A stretch of 64,000 nucleotides of DNA from Myroides indicus (GCF_004364575.1 NZ_SOAG01000021.1:1-64000); one strand, 5' to 3'; positions 51,685-62,519 are shown, counted from the first letter of the stretch. The notes: generated from the sequence alone by a model not told the origin. Numbers and translations are program-made.

Positions 51685-54420
51685 ATGAAAAAAGTTTTAT
51701 ACTCACTAATGCTTCTCTCAGCACTTAGCATCTCAGATTATGTTATTGCTCAGCAAAAAGAGAAACCCGCATTTGTTACTCAGGTGGAAGAAATCAAAGA
51801 ATACAAACTTTCTAACGGAATGCAAATTCTGCTTATTCCGGATGCTTCACAAAATAACTTAGTCGTAAACATTGTTTACAAAGTAGGTTCCAAACACGAA
51901 GGTTATGGAGAAAAAGGAATGGCCCACTTACTGGAGCACATGCTTTTTAAAAGCACAAAAAATCTGGGCGACATTAAGAAAATGCTTTCTGATAAAGGAG
52001 GTGCTGCTAATGGGACAACATGGTATGACAGAACCAATTACTACGAGGTTTTCCCTTCTACAGATGAAAATCTATCTTGGGCTCTTGAAATGGAAGCTGA
52101 TCGGATGATTAACGCCACTATTCTTCAGGAAGATTTAGACAAAGAATTTTCAGTGGTTAGAAATGAGTTTGAAATAGGTGAAAACAACCCTACGCGCGTA
52201 TTGATGGAAAGAACTATTAATACAGCATATTTATGGCATAACTACGGATTAAGCACTATTGGATCCAAAGAAGATATCGAACGAGTAAAAACCCCTCAGC
52301 TAAGAAGATTCTACGAAAAATACTATCAGCCGGATAATGCCGTGTTGATCGTAGCAGGTAAATTTGACGAGCAAAAAGCAATTGAACTCATTGAAAAACA
52401 TTTCTCTGTAATTCCAAAACCAACACGTGTTTTAGATGAAATATTAACAGTTGAACCTGCCCAAGACGGAGAAAAATATGTAGAAGTAAGACGTAATGGC
52501 GACAGCAAACACATTCAGGTTTTATACCATACCGCTTCCTATGCAGACCAAGATTTTGCCGCTCTTTCTGCTCTCGAGCACATCTTAAATAACGATCCGT
52601 CAGGCTACTTGCACAAAGCACTTGTTGAGACACAAAAAGTTTCCTCTTTATGGGCATTTACGCCAACTGTAAGAGATGCCAGCTTTATGTTATTTAACTT
52701 TGACGTGCCAAACGAAAAAGACCAAATGCAAACGTTAACCGATGTAAAAACGGAATTGGCTAAAATAGGAGAAATCCAATATACACAAACCGATCTAGAT
52801 CGCGCAAAAACAAAAATTTTAAAAGACATTGAAGCCATTCAAAACAATACTATAAGTACTGCAATTAGCTTAACAGAAATTATAGGTTCCGGAGATTATA
52901 GACTAGCTTTTCTGTATCGCGACAATATTGAAAACTTAACTTTGGATGACATTAATCGCGTAGCTAAAAAATATTTTAAAGACAACAACCGTACTGTAGG
53001 TTTATTCATTCCTTCAAAAGATGAAATACGAGTAAAACCGACAGAGTTGCTGAATTCTGATATCAATGCACTAGTAAAAGATTATAAAGGCAAAGAAAAG
53101 TCCGAAAACATCAGAGACTTTGCCCCTACTATTGCAAATCTGGAAAAAAACTATACTTCCGGACAGCTTAGCAATGGATTAAAATACGGTATTATTGACA
53201 AAGATTTAAAAGGTGAAAAAGTAAATATCTCTATTTCAATCCCTGTCGGAAATCAAAAAGATCTTCACAATAAACAATACATTGGCTCTTTTACTGCATC
53301 TATGCTAACGTCAGGAACTACAACATTATCTAAGCAGGAAATTAAAGATAAATTAGACCAGCTAAAGTCAAATATAAGCGTGCGTTTTGGCGGGCAAACT
53401 ATTTCCATTTTTATCACTTCTTACAGAAATACAGTTGAGGAAACGATGGAAATATTAAATGATGTATTGAAAAATCCGACATTTCCGGAAAGCGAGTTGA
53501 CTAAATTAAAATTAGAGTATACCACTTACTTAGAAAGCAACCTAAATGACCCGCAATCCGTTGCATTTAACAAATTAGGGAAACTGACTTCTAACGAAGA
53601 AAAAGGAAGTATTTTCTACGCTTCTTCCACACAAGAAGACATCGATGGATTTAAAGCAGTGACAATTAACGAAATTAAAGATTTTTACTCCAAATTCTTC
53701 GGAGCCAATAACGGAATAGCCACGGTTTTAGGAATTCAAGATAAAGCAAAGATACAGGAACTGTTAGAAAGCGTTTTAGGAGACTGGAATAACAAGACTA
53801 AATTCGAAAGGGCTTATCCTAAGTTCTTTTCCACCAAACAAAGCAAAGAAATCATTGATACCCCGGACAAGGAAAATGCTGCTGCAGTAGGCAGGTTAAA
53901 TTTCGAAATGAACAAATCCAATCCTGATTATGCCGCATTAGTATTTGCTGACGAAGTCATGGGTGGTGGATTTATGACAGCGCGTATTCCGCAAAGATTA
54001 CGCGAAAAAGAAGGAATAAGCTACGGAGCAGGAACTTCGTTAAGCGTGCCTTCAGATGTCAAAAACAACAATTCAAGCTGGATGATTTACGCCTTTCTAA
54101 ACCCTACGAAACGCAGTGATGTGGAAAATGCCATTAACGACGAATTTACAAAACTAGTAGCAAATGGGATTACAGAAGAAGAGCTAAAAGCAAACAAAAC
54201 AAGCTGGAAAAGTTCAAGACAAACCAATTTAGGCAACGATAACTATCTAATGTCATTATCTAACTTATACTTGACCTATGACATACCATTTAGCGACTTT
54301 GACAAACTAAATACAGAGATTGATAAACTTACCGTAAAACAAGTGAATAATGCGATTAAAAAATACTTGCAACCCTCAAAATTTACAACTATTTACGTAG
54401 GAGATTTCTCTAAAAAATAA
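51685..54420 (+). CDS. M16-family metallopeptidase, two-domain, secreted
   Basis: The 911-residue chain has signal peptide MKKVLYSLMLLSALSISDYVIAQ. The N-terminal domain has the inverted zinc motif HLLEHMLFK (HxxEH) and the downstream Glu in EFSVVRNEFEIGE, so it is active. The C-terminal half is a second, non-catalytic M16 domain (LSNGLKYGIID ... ADEVMGGGFMTARIPQRLREKEGISYG). Such periplasmic pitrilysin-like proteins degrade peptides up to about 70 residues. It is a monocistronic gene with a strong terminator. Confidence 0.92.
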   Translation: MKKVLYSLMLLSALSISDYVIAQQKEKPAFVTQVEEIKEYKLSNGMQILLIPDASQNNLVVNIVYKVGSKHEGYGEKGMAHLLEHMLFKSTKNLGDIKKMLSDKGGAANGTTWYDRTNYYEVFPSTDENLSWALEMEADRMINATILQEDLDKEFSVVRNEFEIGENNPTRVLMERTINTAYLWHNYGLSTIGSKEDIERVKTPQLRRFYEKYYQPDNAVLIVAGKFDEQKAIELIEKHFSVIPKPTRVLDEILTVEPAQDGEKYVEVRRNGDSKHIQVLYHTASYADQDFAALSALEHILNNDPSGYLHKALVETQKVSSLWAFTPTVRDASFMLFNFDVPNEKDQMQTLTDVKTELAKIGEIQYTQTDLDRAKTKILKDIEAIQNNTISTAISLTEIIGSGDYRLAFLYRDNIENLTLDDINRVAKKYFKDNNRTVGLFIPSKDEIRVKPTELLNSDINALVKDYKGKEKSENIRDFAPTIANLEKNYTSGQLSNGLKYGIIDKDLKGEKVNISISIPVGNQKDLHNKQYIGSFTASMLTSGTTTLSKQEIKDKLDQLKSNISVRFGGQTISIFITSYRNTVEETMEILNDVLKNPTFPESELTKLKLEYTTYLESNLNDPQSVAFNKLGKLTSNEEKGSIFYASSTQEDIDGFKAVTINEIKDFYSKFFGANNGIATVLGIQDKAKIQELLESVLGDWNNKTKFERAYPKFFSTKQSKEIIDTPDKENAAAVGRLNFEMNKSNPDYAALVFADEVMGGGFMTARIPQRLREKEGISYGAGTSLSVPSDVKNNNSSWMIYAFLNPTKRSDVENAINDEFTKLVANGITEEELKANKTSWKSSRQTNLGNDNYLMSLSNLYLTYDIPFSDFDKLNTEIDKLTVKQVNNAIKKYLQPSKFTTIYVGDFSKK

Positions 54421-54437
54421 AATACAACACATTTAAG

Positions 54438-54475
54438 AAACCTCTCTAGTCCAGTGTTAGAGAGGTTTTTTTATT
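54438..54475 (+). terminator. Terminator of the M16 peptidase gene
   Basis: AAACCTCTCTA pairs with TAGAGAGGTTT (11 bp) followed by a U-run, 18 bases after the stop. Confidence 0.85.
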
Positions 54476-54574
54476 ATTTCTTTACAACACCGTGAATGTT
54501 ACTGTACTCTCAAGGCCAATACACAGCCGTTTCTCTAACCTGTATTAAAGCAATCGGATACTTATAAATAATGG

Positions 54575-54840
54575 TTTCATAACAAGATGTTAGAAACCGA
54601 AATAAAAAACTAGCTAAAAGTTATCAGAATGAGTTTAACAGCATTAAAGGAAGTATCCCTATAGAAATAAAACTTGAGTAAGAAGAATTTAATCTTAGAA
54701 AAATTGGAGAACTACAAAATATTTCTATTCAAAAAATAGGAAGGACATAGATGGAGATAAATACCAACTCAGTTTTCCTGCTGACAGCGATAGTCAAACT
54801 GCTTTTACAGCTTTCCAAACCCTGTGAAGTATGGAATTAT
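54575..54840 (+). pseudogene. Decayed coding remnant, no intact frame
   Basis: Several adjacent frames give protein-like strings separated by stops and shifts: KKLAKSYQNEFNSIKGSIPI, EEFNLRKIGELQNISIQ, then in another frame DGDKYQLSFPADSDSQTAFT. No start or unbroken frame longer than about 30 codons exists. The region lies in a 500-base gap between M16 peptidase and lepA. The family is not recognised. Confidence 0.3.
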
Positions 54841-54917
54841 TTTTAAACGTCTTTTAATAAACTAAAAACAAGGTTTGCAGTCTAAAACATACTTTAATTA
54901 CGGTAAAACATATGATT

Positions 54918-54951
54918 TAAAAAAAGAAGTTGTCTTTCTAAACAACTTCTT
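54918..54951 (-). terminator. Terminator of lepA
   Basis: AAGAAGTTGT pairs with ACAACTTCTT (10 bp) with a U-run on the minus strand, 16 bases after the lepA stop. Confidence 0.85.
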
Positions 54952-54967
54952 TTCTTAATTATCTTTT

Positions 54968-56764
54968 TTAATCATTCAATTTTAACACAGCCATAAAAGC
55001 TTCTTGCGGTATTTCTACGTTTCCTACCTGACGCATACGCTTTTTACCTGCTTTTTGTTTTTCCAACAATTTTCGTTTACGCGAAATATCTCCTCCATAA
55101 CATTTTGCTGTAACGTCTTTTCGCAACGCTTTTACCGTTTCACGAGAAATAATCTTAGCCCCTATCGCTGCCTGAATCGGAATATCAAACTGTTGACGAG
55201 GGATAAGTTCTTTCAGTTTTTCACACATTTTTTTACCGATGTTGTAAGCATTATCTGCGTGAATCAAAGCCGACAACGCATCCACAACGTTTCCGTTCAG
55301 CATTACGTCCACTTTTACCAGATTAGAAGTTCTCATACCAATCGGATGATAGTCAAAGGAAGCATATCCCTTAGAAACTGTTTTTAAGCGATCGTAAAAG
55401 TCAAACACAATTTCTGCCAGCGGCATATCAAACATCAACTCAACCCTATCTTCAGTCAAATAGGTTTGGTTGGTAATCAGTCCTCGTTTTTCTATACACA
55501 AGCTCATCACCTGCCCCACAAAGTCTGCCTTAGTAATAATTGTTGCTTTGATAAACGGCTCTTCCACCCGGTCCAATCTTGACGGCTCAGGCAAATCTGA
55601 CGGATTGTTAACCACAAACGATTTTTCAGGCTCTTTTTTGGTATATGCCAAATACGATACGTTGGGAACTGTAGTGATTACCGTCATGTTAAATTCGCGT
55701 TCCAAACGCTCCTGAATAATTTCCATGTGAAGCATCCCCAAAAAGCCACAACGGAATCCGAAACCTAAAGCTGCTGAGCTTTCTGCTGCAAACACCAACG
55801 AAGCGTCGTTTAGCTGCAGCTTTTCCATCGAGGCGCGCAATTCTTCGTAATCTTCGGTATCAACTGGATAAATACCTGCAAATACCATAGGCTTTACGTT
55901 CTCAAAACCTTCAATCATGTTTTGCGTCGGGTTTTTGCTATCCGTAATCGTATCCCCTACTTTCACTTCCCTCGCTTCTTTAATTCCCGAAATCAAATAT
56001 CCCACATCTCCGGTTAAAATTTCCTTTTTAGGTGCTTGCGTTAGCTTTAAAGTCCCTATTTCATCCGCAAAATATTCTTTTCCGGTTGCCATGAATTTAA
56101 CTTTTTGTCCTTTGGTTATTTTTCCGTTGATAACGCGAAAAATTACTTCAATCCCTCTAAAAGGATTGTAAACCGAATCAAAAATAAGTGCCTGTAAAGG
56201 TTCATCCGGATTTCCTTTTGGAGCAGGAACTCTTTCAATTATCGCTGCCAAAATATCCTCAACTCCTAATCCTGTTTTACCGGATGCCGGAATAATTTCT
56301 TCATAATCGCATCCCAATAGGTTTACGATATCATCGCTCACTTCTTCCGGATTTGCACTTGGCAAATCTATTTTATTCAACACGGGAATAATCGTCAAAT
56401 CATTTTCTAATGCCAGATACAGATTAGATATCGTTTGTGCCTGAATACTTTGTGCTGCATCAACAATCAACAAAGCCCCTTCACAAGCCGCAATAGAACG
56501 CGAAACTTCATACGAAAAATCCACATGCCCCGGCGTATCAATCAAATTCAGAATATATTTTTCTCCTTTGTATTCGTATTCCATTTGAATAGCATGGGAT
56601 TTAATGGTAATCCCTCTCTCCCGTTCCAAATCCATACTATCCAAAAGCTGATTTTGCTGCTCGCGTGCGGTTACCGTTTGGGTGGCATCCAGCAAGCGAT
56701 CCGCCAAAGTACTTTTCCCGTGGTCAATATGAGCAATAATACAAAAGTTTCTTATGTTTTTCAT
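54968..56764 (-). CDS. lepA: Elongation factor 4 (back-translocating GTPase)
   Basis: The 598-residue length is that of LepA. GTPase motifs are [15 protein letters not shown] (G1), RGITIKS (G2), [15 protein letters not shown] (G3), VLNKIDLP (G4) and ASGKTGLG (G5). EF-G-like domains II, III and V follow, then the LepA-specific C-terminal domain with [17 protein letters not shown]. It remobilises stalled ribosomes. No lepB (signal peptidase) follows, unlike E. coli. Single gene. Confidence 0.97.
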   Translation of the reverse strand: MKNIRNFCIIAHIDHGKSTLADRLLDATQTVTAREQQNQLLDSMDLERERGITIKSHAIQMEYEYKGEKYILNLIDTPGHVDFSYEVSRSIAACEGALLIVDAAQSIQAQTISNLYLALENDLTIIPVLNKIDLPSANPEEVSDDIVNLLGCDYEEIIPASGKTGLGVEDILAAIIERVPAPKGNPDEPLQALIFDSVYNPFRGIEVIFRVINGKITKGQKVKFMATGKEYFADEIGTLKLTQAPKKEILTGDVGYLISGIKEAREVKVGDTITDSKNPTQNMIEGFENVKPMVFAGIYPVDTEDYEELRASMEKLQLNDASLVFAAESSAALGFGFRCGFLGMLHMEIIQERLEREFNMTVITTVPNVSYLAYTKKEPEKSFVVNNPSDLPEPSRLDRVEEPFIKATIITKADFVGQVMSLCIEKRGLITNQTYLTEDRVELMFDMPLAEIVFDFYDRLKTVSKGYASFDYHPIGMRTSNLVKVDVMLNGNVVDALSALIHADNAYNIGKKMCEKLKELIPRQQFDIPIQAAIGAKIISRETVKALRKDVTAKCYGGDISRKRKLLEKQKAGKKRMRQVGNVEIPQEAFMAVLKLND

Positions 56765-56890
56765 TCTTCACAATATCAAATTAAACGTCTGGTTCACATC
56801 TAAAAATCTCTTTATTCGCCTTATAAATATCTCCAGATTTGAAAAAACAGATGTCTTTTATTTCTAAAACACACCTAGTCTATTTATCTG

Positions 56891-56898
56891 CAAATATA
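56891..56898 (-). promoter_or_regulatory. Bac-type -7 element upstream of lepA
   Basis: TATATTTG followed by CAGATA on the minus strand, about 126 bases before the lepA ATG. The -33 element is not evident. Confidence 0.4.
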
Positions 56899-56993
56899 AT
56901 TGAAAGTTTGGATTTTTAAGATTTTTTATTACTGCCAAATCTCATATAGAAAGTTAAATACAGATTTGAAAAAGCCTAAAAAATAATTTGTTG

Positions 56994-57001
56994 TACTTTT
57001 G
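56994..57001 (+). promoter_or_regulatory. Bac-type -7 element before dusB
   Basis: TACTTTTG followed by CATC matches TAnnTTTG, 21 bases before the ATG. The nearest TTTG is 25 bases upstream. Confidence 0.5.
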
Positions 57002-57022
57002 CATCAAATTTTTAACTGAACG

Positions 57023-58015
57023 ATGATTAAGATTGGCAACATAGAACTACCTGACCATCCGCTACTTTTAGCTCCGATGGAAGATGTAAGCGATCCGCCG
57101 TTCCGCCGTTTGTGTAAAAAGCACGGTGCGGATTTGATGTATTCTGAATTTATCTCTTCAGAAGGCTTAATCAGAGATGCCATTAAAAGTAAAATGAAAC
57201 TCGACATCTTTGACTATGAAAAACCGATTGGCATTCAGATTTTTGGCGGCGACGAGGAAGCAATGTCAATGTCTGCCAAAATAGTAGAAACAGTTCAGCC
57301 TGATTTGGTGGATATAAACTTTGGTTGTCCGGTTAAAAAAGTAGTTTCTAAAGGGGCAGGAGCAGGTGTTCTAAAAGACATCGATTTAATGGTTCGCCTG
57401 ACCAAAGCGGTTGTCAAGAGCACACATTTACCAGTAACCGTAAAAACGAGATTAGGCTGGGATGAAGAATCCATTAACATCGACGAAGTTGCTGAAAGGC
57501 TACAAGACGTCGGCATACAGGCTCTGACGATTCATGCCCGCACGCGTTCGCAAATGTATAAAGGACATTCTGACTGGACACACGTGGAACGCATCAAAAA
57601 CAATCAGCGCATCAAAATTCCAATTTTTGGAAACGGCGATATTGACAGCCCGCAAAAAGCATTGGAATACCGCAATAAATTTGGCTTAGACGGAATGATG
57701 ATTGGTCGTGCTGCCATTGGCTACCCTTGGATTTTTGACGAAATTAAACACTTTTTCAAGACTGGAGAAATCTTATCTCCTCCAACTATAAAAGACCGTT
57801 TAGAAGCTGCTAAAAACCACCTTATCTGGTCAATGGACTGGAAAGGCGAGCGAGTGGGAATTGTAGAAATGAGAAGACACTATACCAACTACTTTAAGGG
57901 TATTCACGGTTTTAAGCCCCACAGACTGAAATTAGTTACAACAGACGATCCTTCCGAATTGCTGGCTTTATTTGAACAGATTGCGGATGAATATAAAAGT
58001 TATGAAATGGTTTAA
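57023..58015 (+). CDS. dusB: tRNA-dihydrouridine synthase DusB
   Basis: The 330-residue protein starts with LAPMEDVSDPPFRRLCKKHGAD, the TIM-barrel start of Dus enzymes. The catalytic Cys is in NFGCPVKKVVSKGAGAG, phosphate/FMN binding in HARTRSQMYKG and GNGDIDSP, and GRAAIGYPWIF completes the barrel. A helical tRNA-binding C-terminus follows. It reduces uridines in the D loop of tRNA with FMN and NADPH. DusB-type by overall similarity; Dus subgroup is an inference. Confidence 0.93.
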   Translation: MIKIGNIELPDHPLLLAPMEDVSDPPFRRLCKKHGADLMYSEFISSEGLIRDAIKSKMKLDIFDYEKPIGIQIFGGDEEAMSMSAKIVETVQPDLVDINFGCPVKKVVSKGAGAGVLKDIDLMVRLTKAVVKSTHLPVTVKTRLGWDEESINIDEVAERLQDVGIQALTIHARTRSQMYKGHSDWTHVERIKNNQRIKIPIFGNGDIDSPQKALEYRNKFGLDGMMIGRAAIGYPWIFDEIKHFFKTGEILSPPTIKDRLEAAKNHLIWSMDWKGERVGIVEMRRHYTNYFKGIHGFKPHRLKLVTTDDPSELLALFEQIADEYKSYEMV

Positions 58016-58024
58016 AATTCAATA

Positions 58025-58065
58025 AAAAAGAGTTGTTAGATTTAAAAATCTAACAACTCTTTTTT
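58025..58065. terminator. Bidirectional terminator
   Basis: A long perfect stem AAAAGAGTTGTTAGATTT / AAATCTAACAACTCTTTT with T-runs on both strands between the convergent dusB and MscS genes. Confidence 0.9.
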
Positions 58066-58092
58066 AATTATAATATCAGAATATTTTTTTAA

Positions 58093-58923
58093 CTAAGCTT
58101 CTTTGTTATCACTGATAATGTGAATATCTGTTTGTGGAAAAGGAATTTCGATTCCTGCCTGATCCAGAGCTTCTTTTACTTCTTGCTGAATTTTAAATAC
58201 CATATCCCAGTAATCTGCCCGGTTAATCCAAAATCTCAAATTCAAATCTACAGAACTTGCCGATAAGTTTTTTACATAAACCAAAGGCTCCGGTTTTTTA
58301 AGTATAACATCATATCGGTTCAGTACTTTAAATATGACTTCCTGTGCTTCTTTAATGTTTGCCTTATAAGAAATACCAACAACAAAATCGTAGCGACGTG
58401 CCGGAATCCCTGAATAATTAGTAATCACCGAATTTGCCAAAGCGCCGTTCGGGCTAAATATCTTTAATCCATCATCATTAGTCAATGTAGTATAAAGCAA
58501 ATCTATTTTCTCTACCGTACCCACGGTACCACCCGTATTGGTAATGTAATCCCCTACTTTAAAAGGTCGAAACATCAAAATAAGGACTCCTCCGGCAAAA
58601 TTGGATAAACTGCCTTGCAGCGCCATCCCAATGGTTAACCCCGCAGCGCCAAATACAGCTGTTAAACTCAATGATTTAAAGCCCATGATGCCAATAACCA
58701 CAACAAACAAAACAATGTACAATATCAGTCTGATTGCACTTAATAAAAAACCTTGTAATGATTTGTCCAAATCTCTTTTAGCAAACCGCTTTCCAATAAT
58801 TTTTACAATAAATCCGCTAACATAAATTCCCACTACTAATACCAGTAGACCGATTACATATCTTGGCAATGCTAACAATATACTTTCTAATAAACTTTCC
58901 AGTCCGACTATTATTTTTTCCAA
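58093..58923 (-). CDS. Small-conductance mechanosensitive channel (MscS family)
   Basis: The 276-residue protein has three helices; the third holds SLSLTAVFGAAGLTIGMALQGSLSNFAGGVLILM, the Gly/Ala-rich pore helix of MscS. The beta domain follows (FKVGDYITNTGGTVGTVEKIDLLYTTL and NDDGLKIFSPNG), then the C-terminal alpha/beta domain ending EIPFPQTDIHIIS. It opens when membrane tension rises. Close to E. coli MscS in length and layout. Confidence 0.95.
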   Translation of the reverse strand: MEKIIVGLESLLESILLALPRYVIGLLVLVVGIYVSGFIVKIIGKRFAKRDLDKSLQGFLLSAIRLILYIVLFVVVIGIMGFKSLSLTAVFGAAGLTIGMALQGSLSNFAGGVLILMFRPFKVGDYITNTGGTVGTVEKIDLLYTTLTNDDGLKIFSPNGALANSVITNYSGIPARRYDFVVGISYKANIKEAQEVIFKVLNRYDVILKKPEPLVYVKNLSASSVDLNLRFWINRADYWDMVFKIQQEVKEALDQAGIEIPFPQTDIHIISDNKEA

Positions 58924-59008
58924 AGCTATTTTATTTATTATTCAACAAAAACAGAGTTAAACATCATACCAAAACCATACCAATAACTCTGCTTTGGTAT
59001 AATTTAAT

Positions 59009-60208
59009 CTAAATTTTTAATTTTTGAGAGATATTCTTTGGCAATCCGTCTTTGTGAACCATAATATCTGTTGTTTTGTACTTCACAAACTCTTTGCTCA
59101 TATACATATACCCTTTGTAATCATTAGAAATTCCCCAAGAGTTTTTAATAATGTAATACTCTCTTCCGTTTTGATCTTTAGAAATTCCAACAATATGCAT
59201 CCCGTGGTCATCTGTAGTTGTATAATTGTCAAATGCTGCCTGACGCATCTCCTGTGTTACTTTGCGCTCGGGTTTCGGACCTTCAAAGATTTCTTTTCGC
59301 TCTTGCTCATTCATATCTTCCCAATCTTTTTCCGGCACATATGCCACTCCGTTTTTCCAGCTAAAATATTTTTCACTTACATCTCCTCCCCAAGCTACAG
59401 AATAACCGTTTTTAAGAGCGTGATCTATCGTTTCGGTCAACTCATCTACCTTAACGTTATATACTTGATCAAATGCCCAATTGTCAGGTACGAGCAAGAC
59501 AAATTTCTCGTACCAAGGGTAATTTAAGTCTGAACCCAATTCTACATAATCTTCAGGATTAATACCAATTACATCTTTAGCAAATGTGTGAGGGGTATAT
59601 TCTTTTCCTTCCCATGTAAATTTTTCAGGAGCTTCTCCTAAATAAGAATCTATTACGGCTGTATATGCTTTTTCCCAGTTAGGCGTAAGCTTTCCGTTGG
59701 GATTAGCAACAACTGCTTTTAAAACCCCCTCCATCATTGCTCCCATTTCTGCAAAATGGTTTTTATTGGTTCCGTAATTTAATCCGGTATAAACGGATTG
59801 AGGTACTGCACCATATTTTTTAAACATATTCATCACATCGTGAAAAGCTCCTCCGTCACCTAATGTAACGGCTCCGTGCATCCGCACATACATCTTTCCT
59901 TTCTCAATGTAAGCATTTCGAGCAGAGAAAATCTGAGAGATTTCTACCGGTTGTTTACCCATTCGCGCCATTTCAGATTCGATAAAAGAATTGGCTGAAT
60001 AGCTCCAGCACGTACCTGAAGACCCTTGGTTTTTTATAGATGTATTTTCCACATCCACAACATCTGTAAATTGATATAATTCTTTACTTTTTTCGCTTGC
60101 ATTCAGCTTAAGCGAATTAACCAAATTGTCCTGTGCATAATTTGTTGCCGAAAAACCAGCGGTAAAAATCCACGCCAGTGCCCATAATTTAAGTGTATGT
60201 TTTTGCAT
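59009..60208 (-). CDS. C1-family cysteine aminopeptidase (bleomycin hydrolase-like), exported
   Basis: About 399 residues from the ATG at 60208 with signal peptide ending in SATNYAQ. Papain-fold catalytic residues are Cys in NQGSSGTCWSYSANSF, His in DDHGMHIVGISKD and Asn in IIKNSWGISND. This is the PepC/bleomycin hydrolase family, which trims N-terminal residues from peptides, but here with an export signal, as in other Bacteroidota. The in-frame start at 60253 adds residues without signal features. Expression is separate from the S9 peptidase upstream, which has its own terminator. Confidence 0.93.
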   Translation of the reverse strand: MQKHTLKLWALAWIFTAGFSATNYAQDNLVNSLKLNASEKSKELYQFTDVVDVENTSIKNQGSSGTCWSYSANSFIESEMARMGKQPVEISQIFSARNAYIEKGKMYVRMHGAVTLGDGGAFHDVMNMFKKYGAVPQSVYTGLNYGTNKNHFAEMGAMMEGVLKAVVANPNGKLTPNWEKAYTAVIDSYLGEAPEKFTWEGKEYTPHTFAKDVIGINPEDYVELGSDLNYPWYEKFVLLVPDNWAFDQVYNVKVDELTETIDHALKNGYSVAWGGDVSEKYFSWKNGVAYVPEKDWEDMNEQERKEIFEGPKPERKVTQEMRQAAFDNYTTTDDHGMHIVGISKDQNGREYYIIKNSWGISNDYKGYMYMSKEFVKYKTTDIMVHKDGLPKNISQKLKI

Positions 60209-60381
60209 ATTATTAAAAGGTTGTAAATGGTAAAGGTAAAAAAAGTGAGTCACCCGTACCTCATCTGTTTTTTTATTTTTAATTCTTTTAACATATAAAA
60301 TGGTTTAATAAATACAGAATAGTTCATCCGTTTTTTAATCAGACTCATACTGTAGCGTTCTTTTATTTATCTGAGTACTCT

Positions 60382-60410
60382 AAAAAAATAGCCACTTATT
60401 AAAAGCGGCT
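60382..60410 (-). terminator. Terminator of the S9 peptidase gene
   Basis: AGCCGCTT and AAGTGGCT pair on the minus strand with one A-C mismatch, followed by a run of seven U, 20 bases after the stop. Confidence 0.6.
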
Positions 60411-60429
60411 TCATTTTTTCTATAATCAT

Positions 60430-62331
60430 TTACAAAGTTTCTTTTAACCAACGGAAAAATTCCCCTTGCCAAACCTGTGCATTTTGCGGTTGCAGCACCC
60501 AGTGGTTTTCTTCCGGAAGATAAACAAACCGGCTTTTGACTCCTCTGAGCTGGGCTGCCTGAAACGCTTCCTGTCCCTGTCCTATAGGCACGCGATAATC
60601 AGTTCCCCCCTGATAAATCAGAATAGGAGTATTCCACTTATCCACCAGGTTAATCGGATTAAAGTTTTTGTAAGCGTTTTGAGCGTCTTTATTGTCTTTT
60701 TCCCAATATGCTCCGCCAGTATCAAAGTTTGGAAAAAATACTTCTTCGGTTGTCCCGTACATACTCACCAAATTAAACACTCCATCGTGTGCAATAAGAC
60801 TTTTGAAACGGTTTTCATGGATTCCTGCCAAATAAAATACAGAATACCCTCCATAGCTTGCTCCTACAGCTCCTAAGCGATTTTTATCTACATATTTTTC
60901 TTTAGCCACATCGTCTATTGCATCTAAATAATCCTGCATCGGTTTTCCTGCCCAATCTTTGCTTATCGCTTCATTCCACTCTACTCCGTGTCCGGGCATT
61001 CCTCTGCGATTTGGTGCTACAACAATATATCCTTCTGCTGCCATCAATTGAAAGTTCCAGCGGAAAGAGTAAAACTGAGACAAAGCTGATTGTGGTCCTC
61101 CCTGACAATACAGCAAAGTCGGATATTGCTTATTCTCATCAAAATTTGGCGGAAATATTACCCAAACCAGCATTTTCTTTCCATCTGCAGTAGTTACATA
61201 TCTTTTTTCGCTTTTGCTCAGCGCTATTTTTGAATAAGCTTCATTATTTACTTTTGTAATCTGTGTCCAGTCTTTTTTCTTTAAGTCATAGGAAAATATC
61301 TCTGTTGCGTGATTAAAATCTGTACGGGTAACAATTGCCTTATTATCCAAGACATCTACAATACCTGTTACATCAAAATTACCATCTGTAATTTGTTTTA
61401 CCAGCGGAGCAATTTTCTTTTTCCCCGGAAAGTTAACTTCAAAGAGTTGGATAGTTCCGTCAATAGCTGCGGTAAAGTAAATTTTTTCTCCGTCTTTACT
61501 CCACAAATAGCTATCTACCGTTCCATCCCAATTGGCAGTCAAATTTAAATCCCTTCCATCATATCGAACTATCAAATCATTTTTATCAGCTTCATACCCG
61601 TCACGTTTCATTTGCAACCAAGTCAGATATCCCTGCGGAGAAAAAACAGGGTGAGTATCGTATCCTAAATTAGATTCAGTAAGATTCACTGTCTTTTTAG
61701 TTTCCAGATTGTATTCATACAAATCTGTATTTGTACTCAAAGCATAGGCTGTACCAAATTTCTTTTTAGCTACATACACAATACTCTTGCTGTCAGGAGA
61801 CCAAATATAATCTTCACTTCCTCCAAAAGGTTTCTGCGGAGAATCATAAGGCTCTCCTTCCATTATATCTGTTGCTGCTTCAACATTGTTTTTTGGTGCA
61901 TAAAAAACGTGATTATGAGTACCGTCATTCCAAGTATCCCAATGTCTGTAATCTAATTCATCATAAACAAAAACGTCCGATTTTTGCATAGAAGGATAAA
62001 GATCTTTTCCTAGAATTTTATTGATTTTGACGGGTTTGTCTGTCAAAATCATTTTCCCGTCGGGAGAAACACTCTTGTTTGACACTACACTCTCATAATC
62101 GTGTATTTCCTGAGGATCACCTCCTGCTAAAGAAATCTGATACGTTTTAGAATCAAATTTATTTTCTTCCATATCGGCATATCCTACTTTATAGATCAGA
62201 TTTTTGCCATCTTTAGTTACCCCAACCGGAGTTACTCTTCCCAACTTCCAAAGTAATTCTTTTGTCATTACATCTTGAGAAAAAGCGTTTATACTTGCCA
62301 GACTCAAAGCAAATAGAAATATTTTTTTCAT
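60430..62331 (-). CDS. S9-family prolyl oligopeptidase-like peptidase
   Basis: The 633-residue chain has a signal peptide (MKKIFLFALSLASINAFSQ). The N-terminal beta-propeller has repeats such as YIWSPDSKSIVYV and LWSKDGEKIYFTA. The C-terminal alpha/beta-hydrolase domain has the nucleophile GASYGGYS, the oxyanion segment LYCQGGPQ and the late His in LPEENHWVL. It releases dipeptides or acyl-amino acids from small peptides in the periplasm. With the C1 and M16 peptidases it points to peptide scavenging (inference). Confidence 0.93.
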   Translation of the reverse strand: MKKIFLFALSLASINAFSQDVMTKELLWKLGRVTPVGVTKDGKNLIYKVGYADMEENKFDSKTYQISLAGGDPQEIHDYESVVSNKSVSPDGKMILTDKPVKINKILGKDLYPSMQKSDVFVYDELDYRHWDTWNDGTHNHVFYAPKNNVEAATDIMEGEPYDSPQKPFGGSEDYIWSPDSKSIVYVAKKKFGTAYALSTNTDLYEYNLETKKTVNLTESNLGYDTHPVFSPQGYLTWLQMKRDGYEADKNDLIVRYDGRDLNLTANWDGTVDSYLWSKDGEKIYFTAAIDGTIQLFEVNFPGKKKIAPLVKQITDGNFDVTGIVDVLDNKAIVTRTDFNHATEIFSYDLKKKDWTQITKVNNEAYSKIALSKSEKRYVTTADGKKMLVWVIFPPNFDENKQYPTLLYCQGGPQSALSQFYSFRWNFQLMAAEGYIVVAPNRRGMPGHGVEWNEAISKDWAGKPMQDYLDAIDDVAKEKYVDKNRLGAVGASYGGYSVFYLAGIHENRFKSLIAHDGVFNLVSMYGTTEEVFFPNFDTGGAYWEKDNKDAQNAYKNFNPINLVDKWNTPILIYQGGTDYRVPIGQGQEAFQAAQLRGVKSRFVYLPEENHWVLQPQNAQVWQGEFFRWLKETL

Positions 62332-62519
62332 AACTAGTATTTTACAGAACGGTAAAAATACTATTTTATTCGGATTGCAAAAAAAGTGTCGCCATTTTTC
62401 ACCTCAATCTCTAACATCAAACAGATAAAAAGTCAGTATGTTGAATAATCTGTTATTTTTATCACAAAAACAACGAACATAATCGTTTTTTAGTTATTTT
62501 CACGCACAAATTTTACGTT

